Shown: positions 8,262 through 15,540 of the stretch, in pieces
Layout of the letters: every line of letters starts with the position of its first letter
Numbering within the stretch: position 1 is the first letter of the stretch
Assembly: GCA_020624805.1 (NCBI GenBank)
Contig: JAHKVW010000118.1
Coordinates: 1 to 41,420 of the forward strand
Source: a bacterium
Lineage (GTDB): Bacteria; Bacillota; Clostridia; Oscillospirales; Acutalibacteraceae
Direction: 5' to 3'
DNA: 41,420 bases
Translations under genes and position numbers: made by a program
Notes under the pieces: generated by a model
Database searches by the model: none
What the model was told of the DNA's origin: nothing
The model's input: only the letters and a program-made list of their open reading frames with translations

Positions 8262-9386
8262 ATGAAAGTATTACTCGCCGGCGGCGGTACCGCCGGACAC
8301 ATCAATCCCGCTATCGCGATCGCGGGCTATATCAAAAAGATGGAGCCGGACGCTGAGATCCTGTTCATCGGCAACCGCGACGGTATGGAGCAGCGCCTGG
8401 TCAAGCAGGCGGGCTTTGAGATCAAATCCGTCGTCATCACCGGCTTCAAGCGCAGTCTTTCACCGAAGAATATCATCCATAACATCAAGACGGTGGGCTA
8501 CTCCTTTGAATCCCGCTCCAAGGCGAAGAAGATCATCAAGGAATTCGACCCCGATATCTGTATCGGCACCGGCGGCTATGTCAGCGGCCCGGTCATCCTC
8601 GCGGCATGCAACCTCGGCTACAAGGCGGTCATCCATGAGCAGAACGCCTATCCCGGCGTGACCAACAAGATGCTGGCGAAATCCGTCAACCGCGTCATGC
8701 TCGCGAACGAAGACGCAAAGAGCCGCTTTACGGACAAGGCGAACTTTGTCCTGACCGGCAACCCGATCCGTCCCTCGATCCTCTCGACAAAGCACGAGGA
8801 GGCTAAGGAGAAGCTCGGGCTGGATGACAGCAAGCCGATCATCCTCTCTTTCGGCGGATCGCTGGGCGCGGAGTGCATCAACCGCTCGATGGCGGAGCTG
8901 ATCGTGCGTTCCGCAAAGGATCAAAAATATCATCATATCCACGCTTACGGACAGCAGGGCACATGGATGCCCGATCTGCTCAAGTCCAAGGGCGTTGACC
9001 CCGAAGAATACGACAACCTCGATATCAGACAGTACATTGACAATATGGACGAATGTCTGGCGGCTTGCGATCTGGTGGTATCGCGCGCGGGCGCGATCAC
9101 CCTTTCCGAGGTTCAGGCAAAGGGCAGACCCGCTGTGCTGATCCCCTCGCCGTTCGTCGCGGAGAACCACCAGTATCATAACGCGATGTCCATGGTGAAC
9201 AAAAAAGCGGCAAAGCTGATCGAGCAGGCTGACCTGACGGGCGAGCTGTTGATCGAGACCGTCGACAGTATGCTCACCGACAAGTCCGTGCTCGAAGAAT
9301 ACCGCCAAAACGCCCAGAAAATGGCGATCACCGACGCGAATGAGCGTATATACAAAACGGTGAAGGAAGTCCTTTCGGAGAATTAG
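8262..9386 (+). CDS. murG: UDP-GlcNAc:lipid I N-acetylglucosaminyltransferase MurG
   Basis: MurG adds GlcNAc to lipid I to form lipid II on the inner membrane face (GT28 family). The 374-residue protein has the N-terminal glycine loop AGGGTAGHINPAIAI, HEQNAYPGVTNKMLA, the second glycine motif SFGGSLGAECINRSM, and the C-terminal donor-binding region SRAGAITLSEVQAKGRPAVL with PSPFVAENHQYHNA. It starts at ATG after CGGAG. The gene is enclosed by two inverted copies of one repeat, so it is physically insulated from ftsW and murA. I see no obvious promoter inside the left element. Confidence 0.97.
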   Translation: MKVLLAGGGTAGHINPAIAIAGYIKKMEPDAEILFIGNRDGMEQRLVKQAGFEIKSVVITGFKRSLSPKNIIHNIKTVGYSFESRSKAKKIIKEFDPDICIGTGGYVSGPVILAACNLGYKAVIHEQNAYPGVTNKMLAKSVNRVMLANEDAKSRFTDKANFVLTGNPIRPSILSTKHEEAKEKLGLDDSKPIILSFGGSLGAECINRSMAELIVRSAKDQKYHHIHAYGQQGTWMPDLLKSKGVDPEEYDNLDIRQYIDNMDECLAACDLVVSRAGAITLSEVQAKGRPAVLIPSPFVAENHQYHNAMSMVNKKAAKLIEQADLTGELLIETVDSMLTDKSVLEEYRQNAQKMAITDANERIYKTVKEVLSEN

Positions 9387-9517
9387 GAATTAGGAGTTAG
9401 GAATTAGGAATGATTGGTGGGCTGTGCCCACACCTGATTGATAAATCATCATATAAATCTAAAAGCCGTAAGGCTTTCCCGTAATTCCTCATTCCTCATT
9501 ACTAATTCCTAATTAAA
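9387..9517 (-). repeat. MITE-like element, family C, right copy flanking murG
   Basis: This is the inverted partner of 8095-8251. It has GGAATTA/GGAGTTA heptamers at the left edge, the hairpin TGGTGGGCTGTGCCCACACC, the core TTTCCCGTAATTCC, and CTAATTCCTAATTA at the right edge. The two copies differ by many substitutions, so they are not a recent duplication. Confidence 0.8.
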
Positions 9518-9582
9518 AAATCACCTTTCCTCCCTTTCTCACATAGAATAAAAGGCAAGAGCTTTTGGAAAGGGTGTTGGGT

Positions 9583-10836
9583 GTGTCAGTGTTTGTCGTT
9601 GACGGAGGCAGAGTATTATCGGGAAAGGTGCGGCTGCAGGGCTCCAAAAACAGCTCCCTGCCGATCTTGGCGGCGACGCTGTTGTGCCGTGGCGAATGTG
9701 TCTTGCATAACTGCCCGCGGTTGAGCGATGTGGAAGCGTCGCTCAAGATCCTACGTTACATAGGCTGTACGGCTCACCGTGAGGAAAATACCGTCATCGT
9801 CGATACCGGCAGTGTGACGCGCTATGAGATCCCCACGGAGCTGATGCACCGGATGCGTTCCTCCATCATCTTCCTCGGCGCGATGATCGCGCGGTTCGAC
9901 CGCGTGAGGATGTCGTTCCCCGGAGGGTGCGAGCTGGGACCGAGACCGATCGATCTGCATCTGAATGCCCTTCGTGAGATGGGGGTCGAGATCTCGGAGG
10001 ATCACGGAGAGCTCGACTGCCGCGTGCAGGATGTTCTGCACGGCGCGAATATCGTTCTGCCGCTGCCGTCTGTCGGCGCGACCGAAAATATCATGATCGC
10101 GGCTGCCTCGGCAAAGGGCGCTACGATCATCAGCAACGCGGCGCGGGAGCCCGAGATCGTCGATCTCGCGGATTTCCTCAATTCCTGCGGCGCTCAGATC
10201 CACGGGGCAGGGGAGAGCACTATCTTTATCGACGGCGTCGATCACCTCAGCCCGACGACCCACGCGATGATCCCCGACCGCATCGTCGCGGCGACCTTGA
10301 TGTCAGCCGCCGCGGTCACGGGTTCCGATATATTGATGACGGGTATCGTCCCGTCCCACCTCGAGTCGGTGTTTCCGGTCTTTCGGGACAGCGGCTGTGA
10401 GATCAAATGCGACGGCGAAGGCGTTCGTATCAGCGCGCCCTACCGTCTGCAAAGTCCCAAGCTGATACGCACCATGCCGTATCCCGGCTTTCCGACCGAC
10501 GCGCAGGCGCCGGTGATGAGTATGGCGGCTGTCGCCGACGGGATGACGGTCTTTGTCGAGAATATGTTTCTCAGCCGATACAGCCATGTCAGCGAGCTGT
10601 GCCGCTTCGGCGCGGATATCCGTGTGGAGGGTAAGGTCGCGGTGGTAGACGGCGTGAGAAGACTGCTGTCCGCGAATGTCCGCGCGCATGATCTCAGGGG
10701 CGCCGCCGCGCTGGTGGTAGCCGCCTTATGCGCGAGAGGACAGAGCGAGATCAGCGGGATCGAGTATCTCGAACGCGGCTATGAGGATTTTGAGCTGGCG
10801 CTCTCCTCATTGGGCGCGGATGTCAAAAAGCTATAA
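9583..10836 (+). CDS. murA: UDP-N-acetylglucosamine 1-carboxyvinyltransferase MurA
   Basis: MurA transfers enolpyruvate from PEP to UDP-GlcNAc, the first committed step of peptidoglycan synthesis, in the cytosol. I chose GTG at 9583 over an in-frame TTG at 9565: GGAAAGGG lies nine bases upstream, the length becomes 417 residues, and the catalytic residues take their normal numbers (Lys22-Asn23 in QGSKNSSLP, Cys116 in PGGCELGPRPIDLHL). The C-terminal FPGFPTDAQAPVM and DLRGAAALVVAAL match the family. The catalytic Cys is present, so fosfomycin sensitivity of this enzyme would be expected. Firmicutes often have two MurA paralogues; only one is seen here. Confidence 0.95.
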   Translation: MSVFVVDGGRVLSGKVRLQGSKNSSLPILAATLLCRGECVLHNCPRLSDVEASLKILRYIGCTAHREENTVIVDTGSVTRYEIPTELMHRMRSSIIFLGAMIARFDRVRMSFPGGCELGPRPIDLHLNALREMGVEISEDHGELDCRVQDVLHGANIVLPLPSVGATENIMIAAASAKGATIISNAAREPEIVDLADFLNSCGAQIHGAGESTIFIDGVDHLSPTTHAMIPDRIVAATLMSAAAVTGSDILMTGIVPSHLESVFPVFRDSGCEIKCDGEGVRISAPYRLQSPKLIRTMPYPGFPTDAQAPVMSMAAVADGMTVFVENMFLSRYSHVSELCRFGADIRVEGKVAVVDGVRRLLSANVRAHDLRGAAALVVAALCARGQSEISGIEYLERGYEDFELALSSLGADVKKL

Positions 10837-10837
10837 T

Positions 10838-11098
10838 ACTACTATTCATTAAAACACTTTAGCATTTATTGCGTCATATTCCGCATAGCGGTGTTGTCGT
10901 CGTCGCACGCCGTACTCGATAGGCATATCCGGTTGGTATGCCTTGACCTCGTGTGGCGGCTCCTCCTCTCCCCATCACGCGGGGCGTGATGGGGTCCCCG
11001 AAAGATGACATACGCCAGTATGCCCGCGTCGTCCGCCTTGCTCTGCGAAATATCCCGTTAATAAATCTGTTAAAGCGTTTAATGGGATATTAGTATCA
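10838..11098 (+). repeat. Palindromic MITE-like element, family D, copy upstream of ftsQ
   Basis: This 260-bp element fills the murA-ftsQ gap. Its ends are imperfect inverted repeats (TACTACTATTCATTAAAAC against the complement of TTTAATGGGATATTAGTA). It contains the hairpin CCCCATCACGCGGGGCGTGATGGGG and the core GACATACGCCAGTATGCC followed by GCGTCGTCCGCCT. The core recurs at 12738-12775. No coding capacity is evident. Confidence 0.75.
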
Positions 11099-11133
11099 AC
11101 TGTGATAATCTCAACCTTATTGGGGCGAGTTTA

Positions 11134-11162
11134 TTGAAATCACATCGTGAATATGTTATAAT
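11134..11162 (+). promoter_or_regulatory. Sigma-A promoter of ftsQ
   Basis: TTGAAA (11134-11139), a 17-bp spacer and a perfect TATAAT (11157-11162) with an extended TGn upstream of the -10. It lies just after the family D element and 41 bases before the ftsQ start, so ftsQ probably has its own promoter. Confidence 0.8.
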
Positions 11163-11202
11163 ATACATTCAATGAAAAACCACGGAAGAAAGGAGGGATA
11201 CC

Positions 11203-12672
11203 ATGGCGAGAAGACCCGGAAAAAAGCGTAAGAAGAATGATCGCAAAGCGCCGAAAAGACGCCCGTCACGCCGCCCCGCGGAGCCGATGATCGACGACCG
11301 CTATGACGAGCGATTCGATGACGGCTATGACGACCGATACGATGATCGGTATGATGACCGCTACGACGACCGCTATGACGATCGTTATGACGAACGCTAT
11401 GACGACGGCTACAGCGAAGACGCTTATGACCGACGTTATGAAGAAGACCCGCGCGATTACCGCGATCGGCCGATCGAACCGTACCGCGACGACGATATGC
11501 TGGGCGAGTTTTCGGACGACACCAACTCCTTTTATACCGATGAACGTCACGAGCAGGAGTTCATAGACGAGCGCGACGAAAGAGCGCGCCGCAATAACCG
11601 CAAAGGCGGCAAGGGTAAAAGCAAGAGCAAGAGTAAGAGCAAAAAGAAAAAGTCCGCTAAAAAGGCAAAAAGCAACAAGCCTCCCAAGCCTGAGAAGCAG
11701 CGCAAGCCGATGTCGCCGACCAAGCGCAGGATCATTCGCATTATCAGCTATGTTTCTATCATAGCAGTGGTACTGATCGTCGGTGTGATCCTTTCCTTGA
11801 CTGTTCTGTTCAAAACACAGGCTTATGAGGTTTCCGGCATCACCAAGTATTCGGAAGAAGAGATCATCGACGCCTGCGGCATCAAAAAGGGCGAAAACAT
11901 CTTCCTGGCGCCCAAGACCCCTGCCGAGAACCGTATCAAAAAGACCTTCCCTTATGTGGAGGAAGCCGACGTCAGCTTCAAGATCCCCGATACGATCCGT
12001 ATCGCTGTCGTTGAGGCGGTCGAGGGCTATCTGGTCAAGGTGAACCAGAACGAGTATCTGGTCATCAGCACCAAGGGTCGGATCCTGAACCGTATCACGG
12101 ATCCTTCCCAATACGACCTGCCGATCTTCATCGGCCCGACCCTCACCTCGGGTGAGATCGGTGATTATGTCAGCTATGAGGATGACAAGGTCGTGGAAAT
12201 GATCGAGAGCATCACCCAGACCTTTGCCGACAACGGCTATCAGGGCATCACCGAGATCGACGCGACCAACATGGCGGATATCTCCTTTACCTATGAGAAT
12301 CGTATCAAGGTCAAGCTCGGTATCCCCGAAGATCTGGATTACAAGATCCGTACCGCGATGATCATCATCAATGATAAGATCGACAGCGCCACCACCGTCA
12401 AGACGGCAGGCGTGCTGGATGTATCCCGCTGTAACACCACCAAGCGCTCGTACTTTGACGAGGCGACGCCTACGGTGAACCCCTCCGAGGCTTCGACGGA
12501 ACCGACCACCGCTCCGGGCGGCGATAACAGCGGTACCGCTGACGATTCCGGCGGCAATTATTACGTGCCCGAGGACGATTACAGCTACTACGCGTATGCC
12601 GATGACGGCTCCGGCGGCTATGCCGCGGATGGCTATTGGGGCGATTACGGCGCCTATACTGGTGAATGGTGA
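11203..12672 (+). CDS. ftsQ: FtsQ/DivIB divisome protein with repetitive cytoplasmic tail
   Basis: FtsQ/DivIB is a bitopic division protein that recruits and scaffolds FtsL, DivIC/FtsB and the septal synthase. The 489-residue product has an N-terminal disordered region of about 178 residues, one membrane segment (about 179-201), a POTRA-like domain (YEVSGITKYSEEEIIDACGI onward) and a beta domain to about residue 405. A Ser/Thr then Tyr/Gly/Asp-rich tail follows. The first part of the cytoplasmic region is a Tyr-Asp-Asp-Arg tetrapeptide array (roughly residues 30-75). A Lys/Ser run (KSKSKSKSKKKKSAKKAK) follows near 140-158. Usual FtsQ cytoplasmic tails are 25-60 residues. The start is ATG with AAGGAGGG. 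Confidence 0.9.
   Translation: MARRPGKKRKKNDRKAPKRRPSRRPAEPMIDDRYDERFDDGYDDRYDDRYDDRYDDRYDDRYDERYDDGYSEDAYDRRYEEDPRDYRDRPIEPYRDDDMLGEFSDDTNSFYTDERHEQEFIDERDERARRNNRKGGKGKSKSKSKSKKKKSAKKAKSNKPPKPEKQRKPMSPTKRRIIRIISYVSIIAVVLIVGVILSLTVLFKTQAYEVSGITKYSEEEIIDACGIKKGENIFLAPKTPAENRIKKTFPYVEEADVSFKIPDTIRIAVVEAVEGYLVKVNQNEYLVISTKGRILNRITDPSQYDLPIFIGPTLTSGEIGDYVSYEDDKVVEMIESITQTFADNGYQGITEIDATNMADISFTYENRIKVKLGIPEDLDYKIRTAMIIINDKIDSATTVKTAGVLDVSRCNTTKRSYFDEATPTVNPSEASTEPTTAPGGDNSGTADDSGGNYYVPEDDYSYYAYADDGSGGYAADGYWGDYGAYTGEW
11300..11430 (+). repeat. 12-bp tandem repeat coding Tyr-Asp-Asp-Arg units in ftsQ
   Basis: About eight in-frame 12-bp units encode YDDR, with a few YDER and YDDG variants. Third codon positions vary between units (GAT/GAC, CGC/CGT/CGA/CGG, TAT/TAC) while the peptide is kept. 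That pattern suggests selection on the protein rather than recent slippage. Confidence 0.85.
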
Positions 12673-12705
12673 CGATGAATCACGGGTATTTCAGCCATAC
12701 AATGT

Positions 12706-12869
12706 TTAATACTAATTTTCAATAAAAACTCGACATTCTTATCGGCTTGATTTCCGTAATACTTCGTTGAACTCCTTGACATACGGAAGTATGTCTGCGT
12801 CGTTCGCCTCGTCTTCCGAAAATCAACCTTGATAATAATTTGTCTACTTTTTATTGAATATTAGTATAA
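12706..12869 (+). repeat. Palindromic MITE-like element, family D, copy downstream of ftsQ
   Basis: A 160-bp near-palindrome whose ends are inverted repeats (ACTAATTTTCAATAAAAA against TTTTTATTGAATATTAGT). Its central core GACATACGGAAGTATGTC plus GCGTCGTTCGCCT matches the core of 10838-11098, in the same orientation. With that copy it brackets ftsQ. Confidence 0.8.
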
Positions 12870-12909
12870 ATTTATCAATTTTTTGAAAAATATTCAGAAA
12901 ACGATTGAA

Positions 12910-12938
12910 TTTATCCGCAATATATGGTAAGTTATAAT
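12910..12938 (+). promoter_or_regulatory. Probable ftsZ promoter
   Basis: A perfect -10 TATAAT (12933-12938) lies 78 bases upstream of the ftsZ start, with a poor -35 (TTTATC, 12910-12915) at 17 bp. A second TATAAT occurs at 12952-12957 without a recognisable -35. The preceding repeat and strong AT-richness support a separate ftsZ transcript. Confidence 0.55.
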
Positions 12939-13015
12939 ATGATAGAAGAAATATAATAGATAGGTATGCGCGAAACTTACTGACTTTCGCTCGTATGACA
13001 AGGAGGATATATAAA

Positions 13016-14164
13016 ATGGCTTTTGAAGTGGAAAAGAACCCGAACAGCGGTCTTCCGGTTATCAAGGTAATCGGCGTCGGCGGTGGCGGCGGCAACGCTG
13101 TGAACCGCATGATCAAAATGGACGTTAAGAACGTCGAGTTCATCGCTATCAACACGGACGAGCATGTTCTGCGTTATTCCCAGGCTCAGGAGAAGATCCA
13201 GATCGGTGAGAAGGCCACCCGCGGCAAGGGCGCAGGCTCTATGCCCAGCGTCGGACAGGCTGCTGCCGAGGAGAACCGTGAAGAGATCGCGGCGCTCCTG
13301 AAGGATACAGATATGGTATTTATCACCGCAGGTATGGGCGGCGGCACCGGTACAGGCGCGGCTCCCATCGTTGCGAATATCGCAAAGGATATGGGTATCC
13401 TGACCGTAGCGGTCGTTACCAAGCCCTTTGCTTTTGAAGGAAAGAAGCGTATGGCGCAGGCTGAGCAGGGTATCGCGGAGCTGTCCGCATGCGTTGACTC
13501 CCTGATCATCGTACCCAACGAGCGTTTGAAGCACGTTTCCGACCAGACCATCACCCTGCAGAACGCATTCCTGATTGCTGATGACGTCCTCCGCCAGGGT
13601 GTACAGAGCATCTCCGATCTGATCGTTGTGCCCGGTCTTGTCAACCTCGACTTCGCCGATGTCTCCGCTATCATGCGTGACGCAGGCTATGCGCACATGG
13701 GTATCGGTAAGGCGACAGGGAAGGATAAGAGCGTTGTGGCGGCTGATATGGCGATCTCTTCCGCATTGCTGGAGACCTCCATCGACGGCGCTACCGGCGT
13801 GATCATCAACATCACCGCTTCTCCCGATATCACCCTCGACGATATCGACGCGGCTTCCACCATGGTTCAGCAGAAGGCTGCTCCCGACGCGAACATCATC
13901 TGGGGTGCTGTCATCGACGAGGATATGAAGGATGAGATCAGCGTGACCGTTATCGCTACCGGCTGCGGCGGCAACAATGATAACTCCGGCGCGTTCCCGA
14001 CTTCTGCTCCCACAGCGGCTTCTACTACTCCTGCTACTACTCCTGTTGCGGCTCCCGATCCGCTGGCTGAGCCCGCTCCCGCTGCTCCCAAGGTAGAAGT
14101 AGATTCCACCGACGATGATGATTCCTTCTATGACATCATGTCGATCTTCAATTCCAAGAAATAA
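13016..14164 (+). CDS. ftsZ: Cell division GTPase FtsZ
   Basis: FtsZ is the tubulin-like GTPase that forms the Z-ring. I chose ATG at 13016, nine bases after AAGGAGG, rather than the in-frame ATG at 12995, which would translate through that ribosome binding site; the product is 382 residues. It has the N-terminal [14 protein letters not shown], the tubulin signature [10 protein letters not shown] just after residue 106, the T7 loop [11 protein letters not shown], and [11 protein letters not shown]. An Ala/Pro/Thr linker leads to a conserved C-terminal peptide, [16 protein letters not shown], which would bind membrane tethers. ftsA is absent upstream, so the tether is probably SepF or an FtsA encoded elsewhere. 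Confidence 0.98.
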   Translation: MAFEVEKNPNSGLPVIKVIGVGGGGGNAVNRMIKMDVKNVEFIAINTDEHVLRYSQAQEKIQIGEKATRGKGAGSMPSVGQAAAEENREEIAALLKDTDMVFITAGMGGGTGTGAAPIVANIAKDMGILTVAVVTKPFAFEGKKRMAQAEQGIAELSACVDSLIIVPNERLKHVSDQTITLQNAFLIADDVLRQGVQSISDLIVVPGLVNLDFADVSAIMRDAGYAHMGIGKATGKDKSVVAADMAISSALLETSIDGATGVIINITASPDITLDDIDAASTMVQQKAAPDANIIWGAVIDEDMKDEISVTVIATGCGGNNDNSGAFPTSAPTAASTTPATTPVAAPDPLAEPAPAAPKVEVDSTDDDDSFYDIMSIFNSKK

Positions 14165-14206
14165 TTCAATAGGGATTGTAAGACAGTTTTCTTAATCATT
14201 GAGCAT

Positions 14207-14241
14207 AAGGACACTCACCCTCTTGTGAGTGTCCTTTTTTT
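14207..14241 (+). terminator. Rho-independent terminator of ftsZ
   Basis: AAGGACACTCAC pairs with GTGAGTGTCCTT over a six-base loop, followed by a T-run. It closes the dcw cluster. Confidence 0.92.
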
Positions 14242-14245
14242 ATAT

Positions 14246-14310
14246 AAAAAGAGCACTCCGATTGGATCAATCGATCTTGATCGAAGTGCTCTGATTGCTT
14301 TTTTATTATT
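14246..14310 (-). terminator. Terminator of the convergent surface-protein gene
   Basis: Read on the - strand, AGAGCACTTCGAT pairs with ATCGGAGTGCTCT and is followed by TTTTTATAT. It faces the ftsZ terminator and ends transcription from 15396. Confidence 0.8.
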
Positions 14311-14358
14311 TTGAACAGGGGGGTCACGGTCGGGATGTCCGACGGTCAACCCAAAGGT

Positions 14359-15396
14359 TTATCGGATTTGTTCGCGCTTTTTGGTGTACAATAGGATGAA
14401 CGCCGCGGCGATCAGCAAGAGTGCGCCGAGGATAAAGAGCGTTGCAGAATCTCCCGTCTTGACCGCATCGGCCTTATTCGTTGTTTTTCCTGAATCAGGT
14501 GTTGCCACGCTGTCGTTTGTCGCGCTGTCGTTTGTCGCATTGTCCTTTGCGGAGCCGTCAGCAGACGGCGCTTCAGTTGCCGCAGGACTGTCATCCGTCG
14601 CTTTTTTGTTGCGGAAGCCATGAACCGACATCGTGAACGCAAACGGATAGCCGTCCTCCATGATGAGTGTTGACGGCAGGTAGAACCAGAATGATTCGCT
14701 CGACGGGTCAAAATCGGTGACCTCTGCTTCCGTCGGGAACTCGAACACGGAATTATCCGTATCATGATCCTCTGCCTCTTTGGTCTCAACATTATAGATA
14801 CTGAGCGAGAAGAGCCACGGCGATTTCAGCAGCTTGACTGTCGCTTTATCGGGAGAGGAGGGGTCGTATTCCACGGTGAAATCCTCACCCTCGTACATCG
14901 CGGTGTATGCGCCGTCATAGCTGGGATACTTCTGGGCATCTGCGCTGTACTGAGAGGATACAACGGTGATGGTGACCGGGATATCGACCTCCTCGATGCC
15001 ATAGTCGCCGCCGAGATCGTAAATATGCACCTGAGCGTCCAGCTGTGTGGTTTCATACAGCAGATGATCCACGGACGCCTTGACGCTCCATTCGGTATTC
15101 TCGTTCTTATCATAAACGAAGGTTTCGTTCGTGCTGTTGTTTTTGAGCGTCAAGGTGACGTCGCCGTTATAATCATCCAGCTTGAAGATGCCTTCCGTTA
15201 TGAAATCCTCGTCATACGGATAGCTGTCGTGAAAATCTTTTACGAAGTCATATTCTTTGTTCACCACGGCAGATACGACGGAATAGGTTACCTTATCTCC
15301 CAAAGAAGCAGCGTTTTCCAATGTTGCGGCAAAGGCGGTGGTCATGCAGCTTGCTGCCAGAATAACTGCAAACAAGCAACTCAGGATTCGTTTCAT
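14359..15396 (-). CDS. Secreted cell-surface protein with C-terminal KTGD/membrane anchor
   Basis: Function not recognised. The 345-residue product starts with a signal peptide (MKRILSCLFAVILAASC, probable cleavage after AFA). A presumably beta-rich extracellular region follows, then a low-complexity Asp/Asn/Ser/Thr spacer, VKTGD near residue 313, a hydrophobic segment and a KKREQIR tail. The last part resembles a sortase-anchored or tail-anchored arrangement, but the motif is KTGD without the usual LP. I chose the ATG at 15396, after GAGGTCGAG, because it places the signal peptide at the N terminus; an in-frame start at 15441 would add 15 polar residues. The gene is flanked by its own promoter and terminator, so it is monocistronic. 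Confidence 0.75.
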   Translation of the reverse strand: MKRILSCLFAVILAASCMTTAFAATLENAASLGDKVTYSVVSAVVNKEYDFVKDFHDSYPYDEDFITEGIFKLDDYNGDVTLTLKNNSTNETFVYDKNENTEWSVKASVDHLLYETTQLDAQVHIYDLGGDYGIEEVDIPVTITVVSSQYSADAQKYPSYDGAYTAMYEGEDFTVEYDPSSPDKATVKLLKSPWLFSLSIYNVETKEAEDHDTDNSVFEFPTEAEVTDFDPSSESFWFYLPSTLIMEDGYPFAFTMSVHGFRNKKATDDSPAATEAPSADGSAKDNATNDSATNDSVATPDSGKTTNKADAVKTGDSATLFILGALLLIAAAFILLYTKKREQIR

Positions 15397-15459
15397 GATT
15401 TTCTCGACCTCATTTCTTAGTAAATCATCTGTAGGAGTCATCGCTTAAACAGTAATTCA

Positions 15460-15488
15460 ATCATATCATAATATCACTTGAAATGCAA
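15460..15488 (-). promoter_or_regulatory. Promoter of the surface-protein gene
   Basis: On the - strand, TTGCAT, 17 bp, TATGAT with an extended TGn upstream of the -10. It lies between the terminator of the GH3-like gene and the ATG at 15396. Confidence 0.55.
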
Positions 15489-15495
15489 GAGTAAT

Positions 15496-15534
15496 AATAA
15501 AACCGACCCATTCCGTTTGGAGTGAGTCGGTTTA
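15496..15534 (-). terminator. Terminator of the GH3-like gene
   Basis: On the - strand AAACCGAC pairs with GTCGGTTT around a partly paired loop, followed by TATTATTA. It begins a few bases past the stop codon. Confidence 0.8.
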
Positions 15535-15540
15535 TTTTAC

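Noticed and set aside
12995-13015. Upstream ATG for ftsZ at 12995
   Set aside because: This start would place the AAGGAGG ribosome binding site inside the coding sequence; the ATG at 13016 has ideal spacing and the usual FtsZ N terminus.
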